Source: Hydractinia symbiolongicarpus (lineage: Eukaryota > Cnidaria > Hydrozoa > Anthoathecata > Hydractiniidae). Taken from it: 64,000 bases of DNA. The notes below the pieces were generated by a model that did not search any database, was not told the origin of the DNA, and saw nothing but the letters and a program-made list of their open reading frames with translations. This document shows positions 26,001 to 37,700 of the stretch, piece after piece; within the stretch, counting starts at the first letter, position 1, and the number at the start of each line of letters is the position of its first letter. The stretch spans positions 32,056,001 through 32,120,000 of the forward strand of contig NC_079883.1 in assembly GCF_029227915.1 (NCBI RefSeq), given 5' to 3'. The translations under genes and the position numbers were made by a program.

Positions 26001-27983
26001 CGCATGAGACTTGTAGTTTTCAAAAATGTTTTCATTTTTGATGAGACGCTTAATGAAAGAGGTTTAATCGCCGGCAAACGAAATCCCGCGTTTTCCCGTA
26101 AATCCGGGGCTTGGCCCGTATAGTCGAATGTATACAAAGAAAGTACCCAGGGAGTAAACTCATTTCCCGAACGATTTTTTAAATTTTTTTTTCACCACTA
26201 AAACGCATGAAACTTGTAGTTTTCAAAAATGTTTTCATTTTTGATGAGACGCTGAATAAAAGAAGTTTAATCGCCGGCAAACGAAAACCCGCGATTTCCC
26301 GTAAATCCCGGGCTTGGCACGTATAGTCGAATGTATACAAAGAAAGTACCCAGGGAGTAAACTCATTTCCCGAACGATTTTTTAAATTTTTTTTTCACCA
26401 TTAAAACGCATGAAACTTGTAGTTTTCAAAAATGTTTTCATTTTTGTTGAGACGCTGAATAAAAGACGTTTAATCGCCGGCAAACGAAAACCCGCGATTT
26501 CCCGTAAATCCCGGGCTTGGCACATATAGTCGAATGTATACAAAGAAAGTACCCTGTGAGTAAACTCATTTCCAGAACGATTTTTTAAATTATTTTTTCA
26601 CCACTAAAACGCATAAGACTTGTAGGTTTTAAAAATGTTTTCATTTTTGATGTGACGGTGAATAAAAGAAGTTTAATTGCCGGCAAACGAAAACCCGCGA
26701 TTTCCCGTAATCCCCGGCTTGGCCCGTATAGTTAAAAGTATACAAAGAAAGTACCCAGGGAGTAAACTCACTTCCCGAACGATTTTTTAAATTATTTTTT
26801 CACCACCAAAACGCATGAGACTTGTAGTTTTCAAAAATGTTTTCATTTTTGATGAGACGCTGAATAAAAGAAGTTTAATTGCCGGCAAACGAAAACCCGC
26901 GATTTCCCGTAAATCCCGGGCTTGGCACGTATAGTCGAATGTATACAAAGAAAGTACCCTGTGAGTAAACTCATTTCCAGAACGATTTTTTAAATTATTC
27001 TTTCAACACTAAAACGCATAAGACTTGTAGTTTTTAAAAATGTTTTCATTTTTGATGAGACGCTGAATAAAAGCAGTTTAATCGCCGGCAAACGAAAACC
27101 TGCGATTTCCCTAAATCCCGGACTCGGCCCGTATAGTCAAAAGTATACAAAGAAAGTACCCAGGGAGTAAACTCATTTCCAGAACGATTTTTTAAATTAT
27201 TTTTTCACCACTAAAACGCATAGGACTTGTAATTTTTAAAAATGTTTTCATTTTTGATGAGATGCTGAATAAAAGAAGTTTAATCGCCGGCAAACGAAAA
27301 CCCGCGATTTCCCGTAAATCCCGGGCTTGGCCCGTATATTCAAAAGTATACAAAGAAAGTACCCAGGGAGTAAACTCATTTCCCGAACGATTTTTTATAT
27401 TATTTTTTTACCACTAAACGCATGAGACTTGTAGTTTTCAAAAATATTTTTATATTTGATGAGACGCTGAATAAAAGAAGTTTAATCGCCGGCAAACGAA
27501 AACCCGCGATTTCCCGTAAATCCCGGGCTTGGCCCGTATAGTCAAAAGTATACAAAGAAAGTACCCAGGGAGTAAACTCATTTCCCGAACGATTTTTTAA
27601 ATTATTTTTTCACCACTAAAACGCATGAGACTTGTAGTTTTCAAAAATGTTTTCATTTTTGATGAGACGCTGAATAAAAGCAGTTTAATCGCCGGCAAAC
27701 GAAAACCTGCGATTTCCCTAAATCCCGGACTCGGCCCGTATAGTAAAAAGTATACAAAGAAAGTACCCAGGGAGTAAACTCATTTCCAGAACGATTTTTT
27801 AAATTATTTTTTCACCACTAAAACGCATAGGACTTGTAATTTTTAAAAATGTTTTCATTTTTGATGAGACGCTGAATAAAAGAAGTTTAATCGCCGGCAA
27901 ACGAAAATCCGCGAGTTCCCGTAAATCCCGGACTCGGCCCGTATAGTCAAAAGTAATGTTTTCATTTTTGATGAGACGCTTAA
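23010..27983. repeat. Satellite block between MITE copies 1 and 2
   Basis: About 24-25 monomers. The left part to about 25975 recurs downstream of MITE copy 3 at offset about 6774, falling to 6772 after a 2-bp loss near 31421. The right part (about 25923-27955) recurs from about 19910 at offset 6013. The block is therefore a mosaic of two duplications that meet near 25,950. It ends with a truncated monomer (GTCAAAAGTA joined to ATGTTTTCATT at 27955/27956) and TTAA at 27980-27983. Confidence 0.88.
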
Positions 27984-28727
27984 CCCTATTCGGTCCGGGG
28001 TTTTTCGAACATACTATGACCGGGGGGGGGGGGCGGATTCCGCCCCCCCTCAATAACTTTTCATAGGGTTGTTCAAATTGAATCAAACTTGGCACACTAA
28101 TAGTACGTCATAAAAGGAACAAAATGGCGCCAAAAAAAATTTGCTTGCGTCAGCACATTTTCTGTGACGTCAACAAAAGCTTGAAAATTGTTAAAAATGC
28201 CACTATCTGCTTAAAATATAATTACTTTTGTTCTAGAGCGAATTTTTACATTCTGTTTGAAGTTTCTGAAAGCTAAATAAAAGTTATTTAACATATCTTC
28301 CGGTTTTTACATGGATCGGATGAAAAATTGCCAAAAATTGCCCGAAAATCCGTTTTTTTCCGATTTTCGGTTAAAATCCGACAAAATCAGGAAATCGGAT
28401 TAGTCACGAGTTCAAATTATTCAAAATGATTCTTCTTGATGAAACAAAGTTGTGTTGCAAGTTTCAAGTTCTAAGAATAATCCTAACAGGAGTTATTATA
28501 TTTTCCACATTATAAGGATTTCATAGAGATTTTTAGGGGTAGTTTCGAGTAATGGCCAATATCAAAGCCTCTGAAAAGTATGGGACCTAAAAAATTAGCA
28601 TGCAGGTGTCTAATAGATAAATGTTGAAACTCAGTAAGTATCATAGCCATATAACAAAGCAATCAGGAGTTATTAAAAAAAAACCGTCAGGGGGGGCGGA
28701 ATCCGCCCCCCCCCGGACCGAATAGGG
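27984..28727. mobile_element. Non-autonomous piggyBac-like MITE, copy 2 (744 bp)
   Basis: Nearly identical to copy 1, with 17-bp terminal inverted repeats at 27984-28000 and 28711-28727 and TTAA at 27980-27983 and 28728-28731. The length difference of 3 bp is explained by the G tract (12 G here, 9 in copy 1). Seen substitutions are AAATCAGG for AAATCGGG and CACGAG for CACGTG (28405-28410), which removes the E-box-like site. The CCTAAAAAATT variant is shared with copy 3 and not with copy 1. The upstream flank is a shortened monomer shared with copy 3, so this copy arose by satellite amplification and not by a new transposition. Confidence 0.88.
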
Positions 28728-29041
28728 TTAATGAAAGATGTTTAATCGCCGGCAAACGAAATCCCGCGTTTTCCCGTAAATCCGGGGCTTGGCCCGTATA
28801 GTCAAAAGTATACAAAGAAAGTACCCAGGGAGTAAACTCATTTCCAGAACGATTTTTTAAATTATTTTTTCACCACTAAAACGCATAGGACTTGTAATTT
28901 TTAAAAATGTTTTCATTTTTGATGAGACGCTGAATAAAAGAAGTTTAATCGCCGGCAAACGAAAATCCGCGAGTTCCCGTAAATCCCGGACTCGGCCCGT
29001 ATAGTCAAAAGTAATGTTTTCATTTTTGATGAGACGCTTAA
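28728..29041. repeat. Short satellite spacer between MITE copies 2 and 3 (314 bp)
   Basis: Consists of TTAA, about one and a half monomers, and the truncated monomer ending ATGTTTTCATTTTTGATG, then TTAA. Discounting the extra TTAA, the 310 bp equals two 203-bp monomers minus 96 bp. This matches the size of the deletion in the flanking monomer. Confidence 0.92.
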
Positions 29042-29783
29042 CCCTATTCGGTCCGGGGTTTTTCGAACATACTATGACCGGGGGGGGGGCGGATTCCGCC
29101 CCCCCTCAATAACTTTTCATAGGGTTGTTCAAATTGAATCAAACTTGGCACACTAATAGTACGTCATAAAAGGAACAAAATGGCGCCAAAAAAAATTTGC
29201 TTGCGTCAGCACATTTTCTGTGACGTCAACAAAAGCTTGAAAATTGTTAAAAATGCCACTATCTGCTTAAAATATAATTACTTTTGTTCTAGAGCGAATT
29301 TTTACATTCTGTTTGAAGTTTCTGAAAGCTAAATAAAAGTTATTTAACATATCTTCCGGTTTTTACATGGATCGGATGAAAAATTGCCAAAAATTGCCCG
29401 AAAATCCGTTTTTTTCCGATTTTCGGTTAAAATCCGACAAAATCGGGAAATCGGATTAGTCACGTGTTCAAATTATTCAAAATGATTCTTCTTGATGAAA
29501 CAAAGTTGTGTTGCAAGTTTCAAGTTCTAAGAATAATCCTAACAGGAGTTATTATATTTTCCACATTATAAGGATTTCATAGAGATTTTTAGGGGTAGTT
29601 TCGAGTAATGGCCAATATCAAAGCCTCTGAAAAGTATGGGACCTAAAAAATTAGCATGCAGGTGTCTAATAGATAAATGTTGAAACTCAGTAAGTATCAT
29701 AGCCATATAACAAAGCAATCAGGAGTTATTAAAAAAAAACCGTCAGGGGGGGCGGAATCCGCCCCCCCCCGGACCGAATAGGG
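29042..29783. mobile_element. Non-autonomous piggyBac-like MITE, copy 3 (742 bp)
   Basis: Third copy, with terminal inverted repeats at 29042-29058 and 29767-29783 and TTAA at 29038-29041 and 29784-29787. The G tract has 10 G. It shares CCTAAAAAATT and the truncated upstream monomer with copy 2, but it keeps CACGTG (29461-29466) and AAATCGGG like copy 1. The satellite downstream matches that downstream of copy 1. Copies 2 and 3 are spaced exactly 1058 bp, forming a compound MITE-plus-satellite unit present twice. Confidence 0.88.
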
Positions 29784-31989
29784 TTAATGAAAGATGTTTA
29801 ATCGCCGGCAAACGAAATCCCGCGTTTTCCCGTAAATCCGGGGCTTGGCCCGTATAGTCAAAAGTATACAAAGAAAGTACCCAGGGAGTAAACTCATTTC
29901 CCGAACGATTTTTTATATTATTTTTTTACCACTAAACGCATGAGACTTGTAGTTTTCAAAAATATTTTCATATTTGATGAGACGTTGAATAAAAGAAGTT
30001 TAATCGCCGGCAAACGAAAACCCGCGATTTCCCGTAAATCCCGGGCTTGGCCCGTATAGTCAAAAGTATACAAAGAAAGTACCCAGGGAGTAAACTCATT
30101 TCCCGAACGATTTTTTAAATTATTTTTTCACCACTAAAACGCATGAGACTTGTAGTTTTCAAAAATGTTTTCATTTTTGATGAGACGCTGAATAAAAGCA
30201 GTTTAATCGCCGGCAAACGAAAACCTGCGATTTCCCTAAATCCCGGACTCGGCCCGTATAGTCAAAAGTATACAAAGAAAGTACCCAGGGAGTAAACTCA
30301 TTTCCCGAACGATTTTTTAAATTTTTTTTTCACCACTAAAACGCATGAAACTTGTAGTTTTCAAAAATGTTTTCATTTTTGATGAGACGCTGAATGAAAG
30401 AAGTTTAATCGCCGGCAAACAAAAACCCGCGATTTCCCGTAAATCCCGGGCTTGGCACGTATAGTCGAATGTATACAAAGAAAGTACCCTGTGAGTAAAC
30501 TCATTTCCAGAACGATTTTTTAAATTATTTTTTCACCACTAAAACGCATAAGACTTGTAGTTTTTAAAAATGTTTTCATTTTTGATGAGACGCTGAATAA
30601 AAGCAGTTTTATCGCCGGCAAACGAAAACCAGCGATTTCCCGTAAATCCGGGGCTTGGCCCGTATAGTCAAAAGTATACAAAGAAAGTACCCAGGGAGTA
30701 AACTCATTTCCCGAACGATTTTTTAAATTATTTTTTCACCACTAAAACGCATGAGACTTGTAGTTTTCAAAAATATTTTCATATTTGATGTGACGCTGAA
30801 TAAAAGAAGTTTAATCGCCGGCAAACGAAAATCCGCGAGTTCCTGTAAATCCCGGACTCGGCCCGTATAGTCAAAAGTATACAAAGAAAGTACCCAGGGA
30901 GTAAACTCATTTCCCGAACGATTTTTTAATTTATTTTTTCACCACTAAAACGCATGAGACTTGTAGTTTTCAAAAATGTTTTCATTTTTGATGAGACGCT
31001 TAATGAAAGAGGTTTAATCGCTGGCAAACGAAATCCCGCGTTTTCCCGTAAATCCGGGGCTTGGCCCGTATAGTCGAATGTATACAAAGAAAGTACCCAG
31101 GGAGTAAACTCATTTCCCGAACGATTTTTTAAATTTTTTTTTCACCACTAAAACGCATGAAACTTGTAGTTTTCAAAAATGTTTTCATTTTTGATGAGAC
31201 GCTGAATAAAAGAAGTTTAATCGCCGGCAAACGAAAACCCGCGATTTCCCGTAAATCCCGGGCTTGGCACGTATAGTCGAATGTATACAAAGAAAGTACC
31301 CAGGGAGTAAACTCATTTCCCGAACGATTTTTTAAATTTTTTTTTCACCACTAAAACGCATGAAACTTGTAGTTTTCAAAAATGTTTTCATTTTTGTTGA
31401 GACGCTGAATAAAAGAAGTTTTCGCCGGCAAACGAAAACCCGCGATTTCCCGTAAATCCCGGGCTTGGCACATATAGTCGAATGTATACAAAGAAAGTAC
31501 CCTGCGAGTAAACTCATTTCCAGAACGATTTTTTAAATTATTTTTTCACCACTAAAACGCATAAGACTTGTAGGTTTTAAAAATGTTTTCATTTTTGATG
31601 TGACGGTGAATAAAAGAAGTTTAATCGCCGGCAAACGAAAACCCGCGATTTCCCGTAATCCCCGGCTTGGCCCGTATAGTCAAAAGTATACAAAGAAAGT
31701 ACCCAGGGAGTAAACTCATTTCCCGAACGATTTTTTAAATTATTTTTTCACCACCAAAACGCATGAGACTTGTAGTTTTCAAAAATGTTTTCATTTTTGA
31801 TGAGACGCTGAATAAAAGAAGTTTAATTGCCGGCAAACGAAAACCCGCGATTTCCCGTAAATCCCGGGCTTGGCACGTATAGTCGAATGTATACAAAGAA
31901 AGTACCCTGTGAGTAAACTCATTTCCAGAAAGATTTTTTAAATTATTCTTTCAACACTAAAACGCATAAGACTTGTAGTTTTTTAAAAT
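29784..31989. repeat. Satellite block after MITE copy 3
   Basis: About eleven monomers that reproduce 23010 to about 25,215 at offset 6774, with rare markers such as GCAGTTTTATCGCC (23831/30605) and AAACCAGCG. A 2-bp loss (GAAGTTTTCGCC near 31417) is private to this copy. Confidence 0.9.
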
Positions 31990-34718
31990 GTTTTCATTTT
32001 TGATGAGACGCTGAATAAAAGCAGTTTAATCGCCGGCAAACGAAAACCTGCGATTTCCCTAAATCCCGGACTCGGCCCGTATAGTCAAAAGTATACAAAG
32101 AAAGTACCCAGGGAGTAAACTCATTTCCAGAACGATTTTTTAAATTATTTTTTCACCACTAAAACGCATAGGACTTGTAATTTTTAAAAATGTTTTCATT
32201 TTTGATGAGACGCTGAATAAAAGAAGTTTAATCGCCGGCAAACGAAAATCCGCGAGTTCCCGTAAATCCCGGACTCGGCCCGTATAGTCAAAAGTATACG
32301 AAGAAAGTACCCAGGGAGTAAACTCATTTCCCGAACGATTTTTTATCTTATTTTTTTACCACTAAACGCATGAGACTTGTAGTTTTCAAAAATATTTTCA
32401 TATTTGATGTGACGCTGAATAAAAGAAGTTTAATCGCCGGCAAACGAAAATCCGCGAGTTCCCGTAAATCCCGGACTCGGCCCGTATAGTCAAAAGTATA
32501 CGAAGAAAGTACCCAGGGAGTAAACTCATTTCCCGAACGATTTTTTAAATTATTTTTTCACCACTAAAACGCATGAGACTTGTAGTTTTCAAAAATGTTT
32601 TCATTTTTGATGAGACGCTTAATGAAAGAGGTTTAATCGCCGGCAAACGAAATCCCGCGTTTTCCCGTAAATCCGGGGCTTGGCCCGTATAGTCAAAAGT
32701 ATACAAAGAAAGTACCCAGGGAGTAAACTCATTTCCCGAACGATTTTTTATATTATTTTTTTACCACTAAACGCATGAGACTTGTAGTTTTCAAAAATAT
32801 TTTCATATTTGATGAGACGCTGAATAAAAGAAGTTTAATCGCCGGCAAACGAAAACCCGCGATTTCCCGTAAATCCCGGGCTTGGCCCGTATAGTCAAAA
32901 TTATACAAAGAAAGTACCCAGGGAGTAAACTCATTTCCCGAACGATTTTTTAAATTATTTTTTCCTCACTAAAACGCATGAGACTTGTAGTTTTCAAAAA
33001 TGTTTTCATTTTTGATGAGACGCTGAATAAAAGCAGTTTAATCGCCGGCAAACGAAAACCTGCGATTTCCCTAAATCCCGGACTCGGCCCGTATAGTCAA
33101 AAGTATACAAAGAAAGTACCCAGGGAGTAAACTCATTTCCAGAACGATTTTTTAAATTATTTTTTCACCACTAAAACGCATAGGACTTGTAATTTTTAAA
33201 AATGTTTTCATTTTTGATGAGACGCTGAATAAAAGAAGTTTAATCGCCGGCAAACGAAAATCCGCGAGTTCCCGTAAATCCCGGACTCGGCCCGTATAGT
33301 CAAAAGTATACGAAGAAAGTACCCAGGGAGTAAACTCATTTCCCGAACGATTTTTTATCTTATTTTTTTACCACTAAACGCATGAGACTTGTAGTTTTCA
33401 AAAATATTTTCATATTTGATGTGACGCTGAATAAAAGAAGTTTAATCGCCGGCAAACGAAAATCCGCGAGTTCCCGTAAATCCCGGACTCGGCCCGTATA
33501 GTCAAAAGTATACGAAGAAAGTACCCAGGGAGTAAACTCATTTCCCGAACGATTTTTTAAATTATTTTTTCACCACTAAAACGCATGAGACTTGTAGTTT
33601 TCAAAAATGTTTTCATTTTTGATGAGACGCTTAATGAAAGAGGTTTAATCGCCGGCAAACGAAATCCCGCGTTTTCCCGTAAATCCGGGGCTTGGCCCGT
33701 ATAGTCAAAAGTATACAAAGAAAGTACCCAGGGAGTAAACTCATTTCCCGAACGATTTTTTATATTATTTTTTTACCACTAAACGCATGAGACTTGTAGT
33801 TTTCAAAAATATTTTCATATTTGATGAGACGCTGAATAAAAGAAGTTTAATCGCCGGCAAACGAAAACCCGCGATTTCCCGTAAATCCCGGGCTTGGCCC
33901 GTATAGTCAAAATTATACAAAGAAAGTACCCAGGGAGTAAACTCATTTCCCGAACGATTTTTTAAATTATTTTTTCCTCACTAAAACGCATGAGACTTGT
34001 AGTTTTCAAAAATGTTTTCATTTTTGATGAGACGCTGAATAAAAGCAGTTTAATCGCCGGCAAACGAAAACCTGCGATTTCCCTAAATCCCGGACTCGGC
34101 CCGTATAGTCAAAAGTATACAAAGAAAGTACCCAGGGAGTAAACTCATTTCCAGAACGATTTTTTAAATTATTTTCTCACCACTAAAACTCATAGGACTT
34201 GTAATTTTTAAAAATGTTTTCATTTTTGATGAGACGCTGAATAAAAGAAGTTTAATCGCCGGCAAACGAAAATCCGCGAGTTCCCGTAAATCCCGGACTC
34301 GGCCCGTATAGTCAAAAGTATACGAAGAAAGTACCCAGGGAGTAAACTCATTTCCCGAACGATTTTTTATATTATTTTTTTACCACTAAACGCATGAGAC
34401 TTGTAGTTTTCAAAAATATTTTCATATTTGATGTGACGCTGAATAAAAGAAGTTTAATCGCCGGCAAACGAAAATCCGCGAGTTCCCGTAAATCCCGGAC
34501 TCGGCCCGTATAGTCAAAAGTATACGAAGAAAGTACCCAGGGAGTAAACTCATTTCCCGAACGATTTTTTAAATTATTTTTTCACCACTAAAAACGCATG
34601 AGACTTGTAGTTTTCAAAAATGTTTTCATTTTTGATGAGACGCTTAATGAAAGAGGTTTAATCGCCGGCAAACGAAATCCCGCGTTTTCCCGTAAATCCG
34701 GGGCTTGGCCCGTATAGT
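31990..34718. repeat. 5-monomer higher-order repeat, period 1012 bp, ~2.7 copies
   Basis: Units at about 31990-33001, 33002-34013 and a partial 34014-34718. Shared markers at an exact 1012-bp offset are TTATCTTATT (32343/33355) and TTTCCTCACT (32961/33973). The third, partial copy has drifted (ATTTTCTCACC, AAAACTCATAGG, TATATTATT) and is left at about 34718, where TCGAATG replaces TCAAAAG. Confidence 0.88.
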
Positions 34719-37700
34719 CGAATGTATACAAAGAAAGTACCCAGGGAGTAAACTCATTTCCCGAACGATTTTTTAAATTTTTTTTTCACCACTAAAACGC
34801 ATGAGACTTGTAGTTTTTAAAAATGTTTTCATTTTTGATGAGACGCTTAATGAAAGAGGTTTAATCGGCGGAAAACGAAAACCGCGATTTCCCGTAAATC
34901 CCGGGCTTGGCCCGTATAGTCGAATGTATACAAAGAAAGTACCCTGTGAGTAAACTCATTTCCAGAACGATTTTTTAAATTATTTTTTCACCACTATAAC
35001 GCATGAGACTTGTAGTTTTCAAAAATGTTTTCATTTTTGATGGGACGCTGAATAAAAGATGTTTAATCGCCGGCAAACGAAAACCCGCGATTTCCCGTAA
35101 ATCCCGGGCTTGGCACGTATAGTCGAATGTATACAAAGAAAGTACCCTGTGAGTAAACTCATTTCCAGAACGATTTTTTAAATTATTTTTTCACCACTAA
35201 AACGCATAAGACTTCTAATTTTTAAAAATGTTTTCATTTTTGATGAGACGCTGAATAAAAGAAGTTTAATCGCCGGCAAACGAAAACCCGCGATTTCCCG
35301 TAAATCCCGGGCTTGGCCCGCATAGTCAAAAGTATACAAAGAAAGTACCCAGGGAGTAAACTCATTTGCCGAACGATTTTTTAAATTATTTTTTCACCAC
35401 TAAAACGCATGAGACTTGTAGTTTTCAAAAATGTTTTCATTTGTGATGAGACGCTGAATAAAAGGAGTTTAATCGCCGGCAAACGAAATCCTGCGATTTC
35501 CCTAAATCCCGGACTCGGCCCGTATAGTCAAAAGTATACAAAGAAAGTACCCAGGGAGTAAACTCATTTCCAGAACGATTTTTTAAATTATTTTTTCACC
35601 ACTAAAACGCATAAGACTTGTAGTTTTTAAAAATGTTTTCATTTTTGATGAGACGCTGAATAAAAGAAGTTTAATCGCCGGCAAACGAAAATCCGCGATT
35701 TCCCGTAAATCCCGGGCTTGGCCCGTATAGTCAAAAGTATACAAAGAAAGTACCCAGGGAGTAAACTCATTTCCCGAACGATTTTTTATATTATTTTTTT
35801 ACCACTAAACGCATGAGACTTGTAGTTTTCGAAAGTATTTTCATATTTGATGTGACGCTGAATAAAAGAAGTTTAATCGCCGGCAAACAAAAATCCGCGA
35901 TTTCCCGTAAATCCTGGACTCGGCCCGTATAGTCAAAAGTATACAAAGTAAGTACCCAGGGAGTAAACTCATTTCCCGATCGATTTATTAAATTATTTTT
36001 TCACCATTAAAACACATGAGACTTGTACTTTTCAAAAATGTTTTCATTTTTGATGAGACGCTTAATGAAAGAGGTTTAATCGCCGGAAAACGAAAACCCG
36101 CGATTTCCCTTAAATCCCGGGCTTGGCCCGTATAGTCGAATGTATACAAAGAAAGTACCCTGTGAGTAAACTCATTTCCAGAACGATTTTTTAAATTATT
36201 TTTTCACCACTAAACGCATGAGACTTGCAGTTTTCAAAAATATTTTCATATTTGATGAGACGCTGAATAAAAGGAGTTTAATCGCCGGCAAACGAAAACC
36301 TGCGATTCCCTAAATCCCGGACTCGGCCCGTATAGTCAAAAGTATACAAAGAAAGTACCCAGGGAGTAAACTCATTTCCAGAACGATTTTTTAAATTATT
36401 TTTTCACCACTAAAACGCATAAGACTTGTAGGTTTCAAAAATGTTTTCATTTTTAATGAGACGCTGAATAAAAGAAGTTTAATCGCCGGCAAACGAAAAT
36501 CTGCGAGTTCCCGCAAATCCCGGACTCGGCCCGTATAGTCAAAAGTATACAAAGAAAGTACCCAGGGAGTAAACTCATTTCCCAAACGATTTTTTAAATT
36601 ATTTTTTCACCACTAAAACGCATGAGACTTGTAGTTTTCAAAAATGTTTTCATTTTTGATGAGACGCTTAATGAAAGAGGTTTAATCGCCGGCAAACGAA
36701 ATCCCGCGTTTTCCCGTAAATCCGGGGCTTGGCCCGTATAGTCGAATGTATACAAAGAAAGTACCCAGGGAGTAAACTCATTTCCCGAACGATTTTTAAA
36801 ATTTTTTTTTTCACCACTAAAACGCATGAGACTTGTAGTTTTCAAAAATGTTTTCATTTTTGATGAGACGCTTAATGAAAGAGGTTTAATCGCCGGAAAA
36901 CGAAAACCGCGATTTCCCGTAAATCCCGGGCTTGGCCCGTATAGTCGAATGTATACAAAGAAAGTACCCTGTGAGTAAACTCATTTCCAGAACGATTTTT
37001 TAAATTATTTTTTCACCACTAAAACGCATAAGACTTCTAATTTTTAAAAATGTTTTCATTTTTGATGAGACGCTGAATAAAAGAAGTTTAATCGCCGGCA
37101 AACGAAAACCCGCGAATTCCCGTAAATCCCGGGCTTGGCACGTATAGTCGAATGTATACAAAGAAAGTACCCTGTGAGTAAACTCATTTCCAGAACGATT
37201 TTTTAAATTATTTTTTCACCACTAAAACGCATAAGACTTCTAATTTTTAAAAATGTTTTCATTTTTGATGAGACGCTGAATAAAAGAAGTTTAATCGCCG
37301 GCAAACGAAAACCCGCGATTTCCCGTAAATCCCGAGCTTGGCCCGCATAGTCAAAAGTATACAAAGAAAGTACCCAGGGAGTAAACTCATTTCCCGAACG
37401 ATTTTTTAAATTATTTTTTCACCACTAAAACGCATGAGACTTGTAGTTTTCAAAAATGTTTTCATTTTTGATGATACGCTGAATAAAAGGAGTTTAATCG
37501 CCGGCAAACGAAATCCTGCGATTTCCCTAAATCCCGGACTCGGCCCGTATAGTCAAAAGTATACAAAGAAAGTACCCAGGGAGTAAACTCATTTCCAGAA
37601 CGATTTTTTAAATTATTTTTCACCACTAAAACGCATAAGACTTGTAGTTTTTAAAAATGTTTTCATTTTTGATGAGACGCTGAATAAAAGAAGTTTAATC

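Noticed and set aside
27799-28095. 98-codon minus-strand frame across the satellite and MITE copy 2
   Set aside because: It spans the junction of two unrelated repeats and includes the G-tract palindrome as a run of prolines. It is a chance fusion.
22269-29783. Three independent MITE insertions into the same target
   Set aside because: The shared private flank base, shared deletion in two copies and monomer-multiple spacing favour a single insertion plus amplification.
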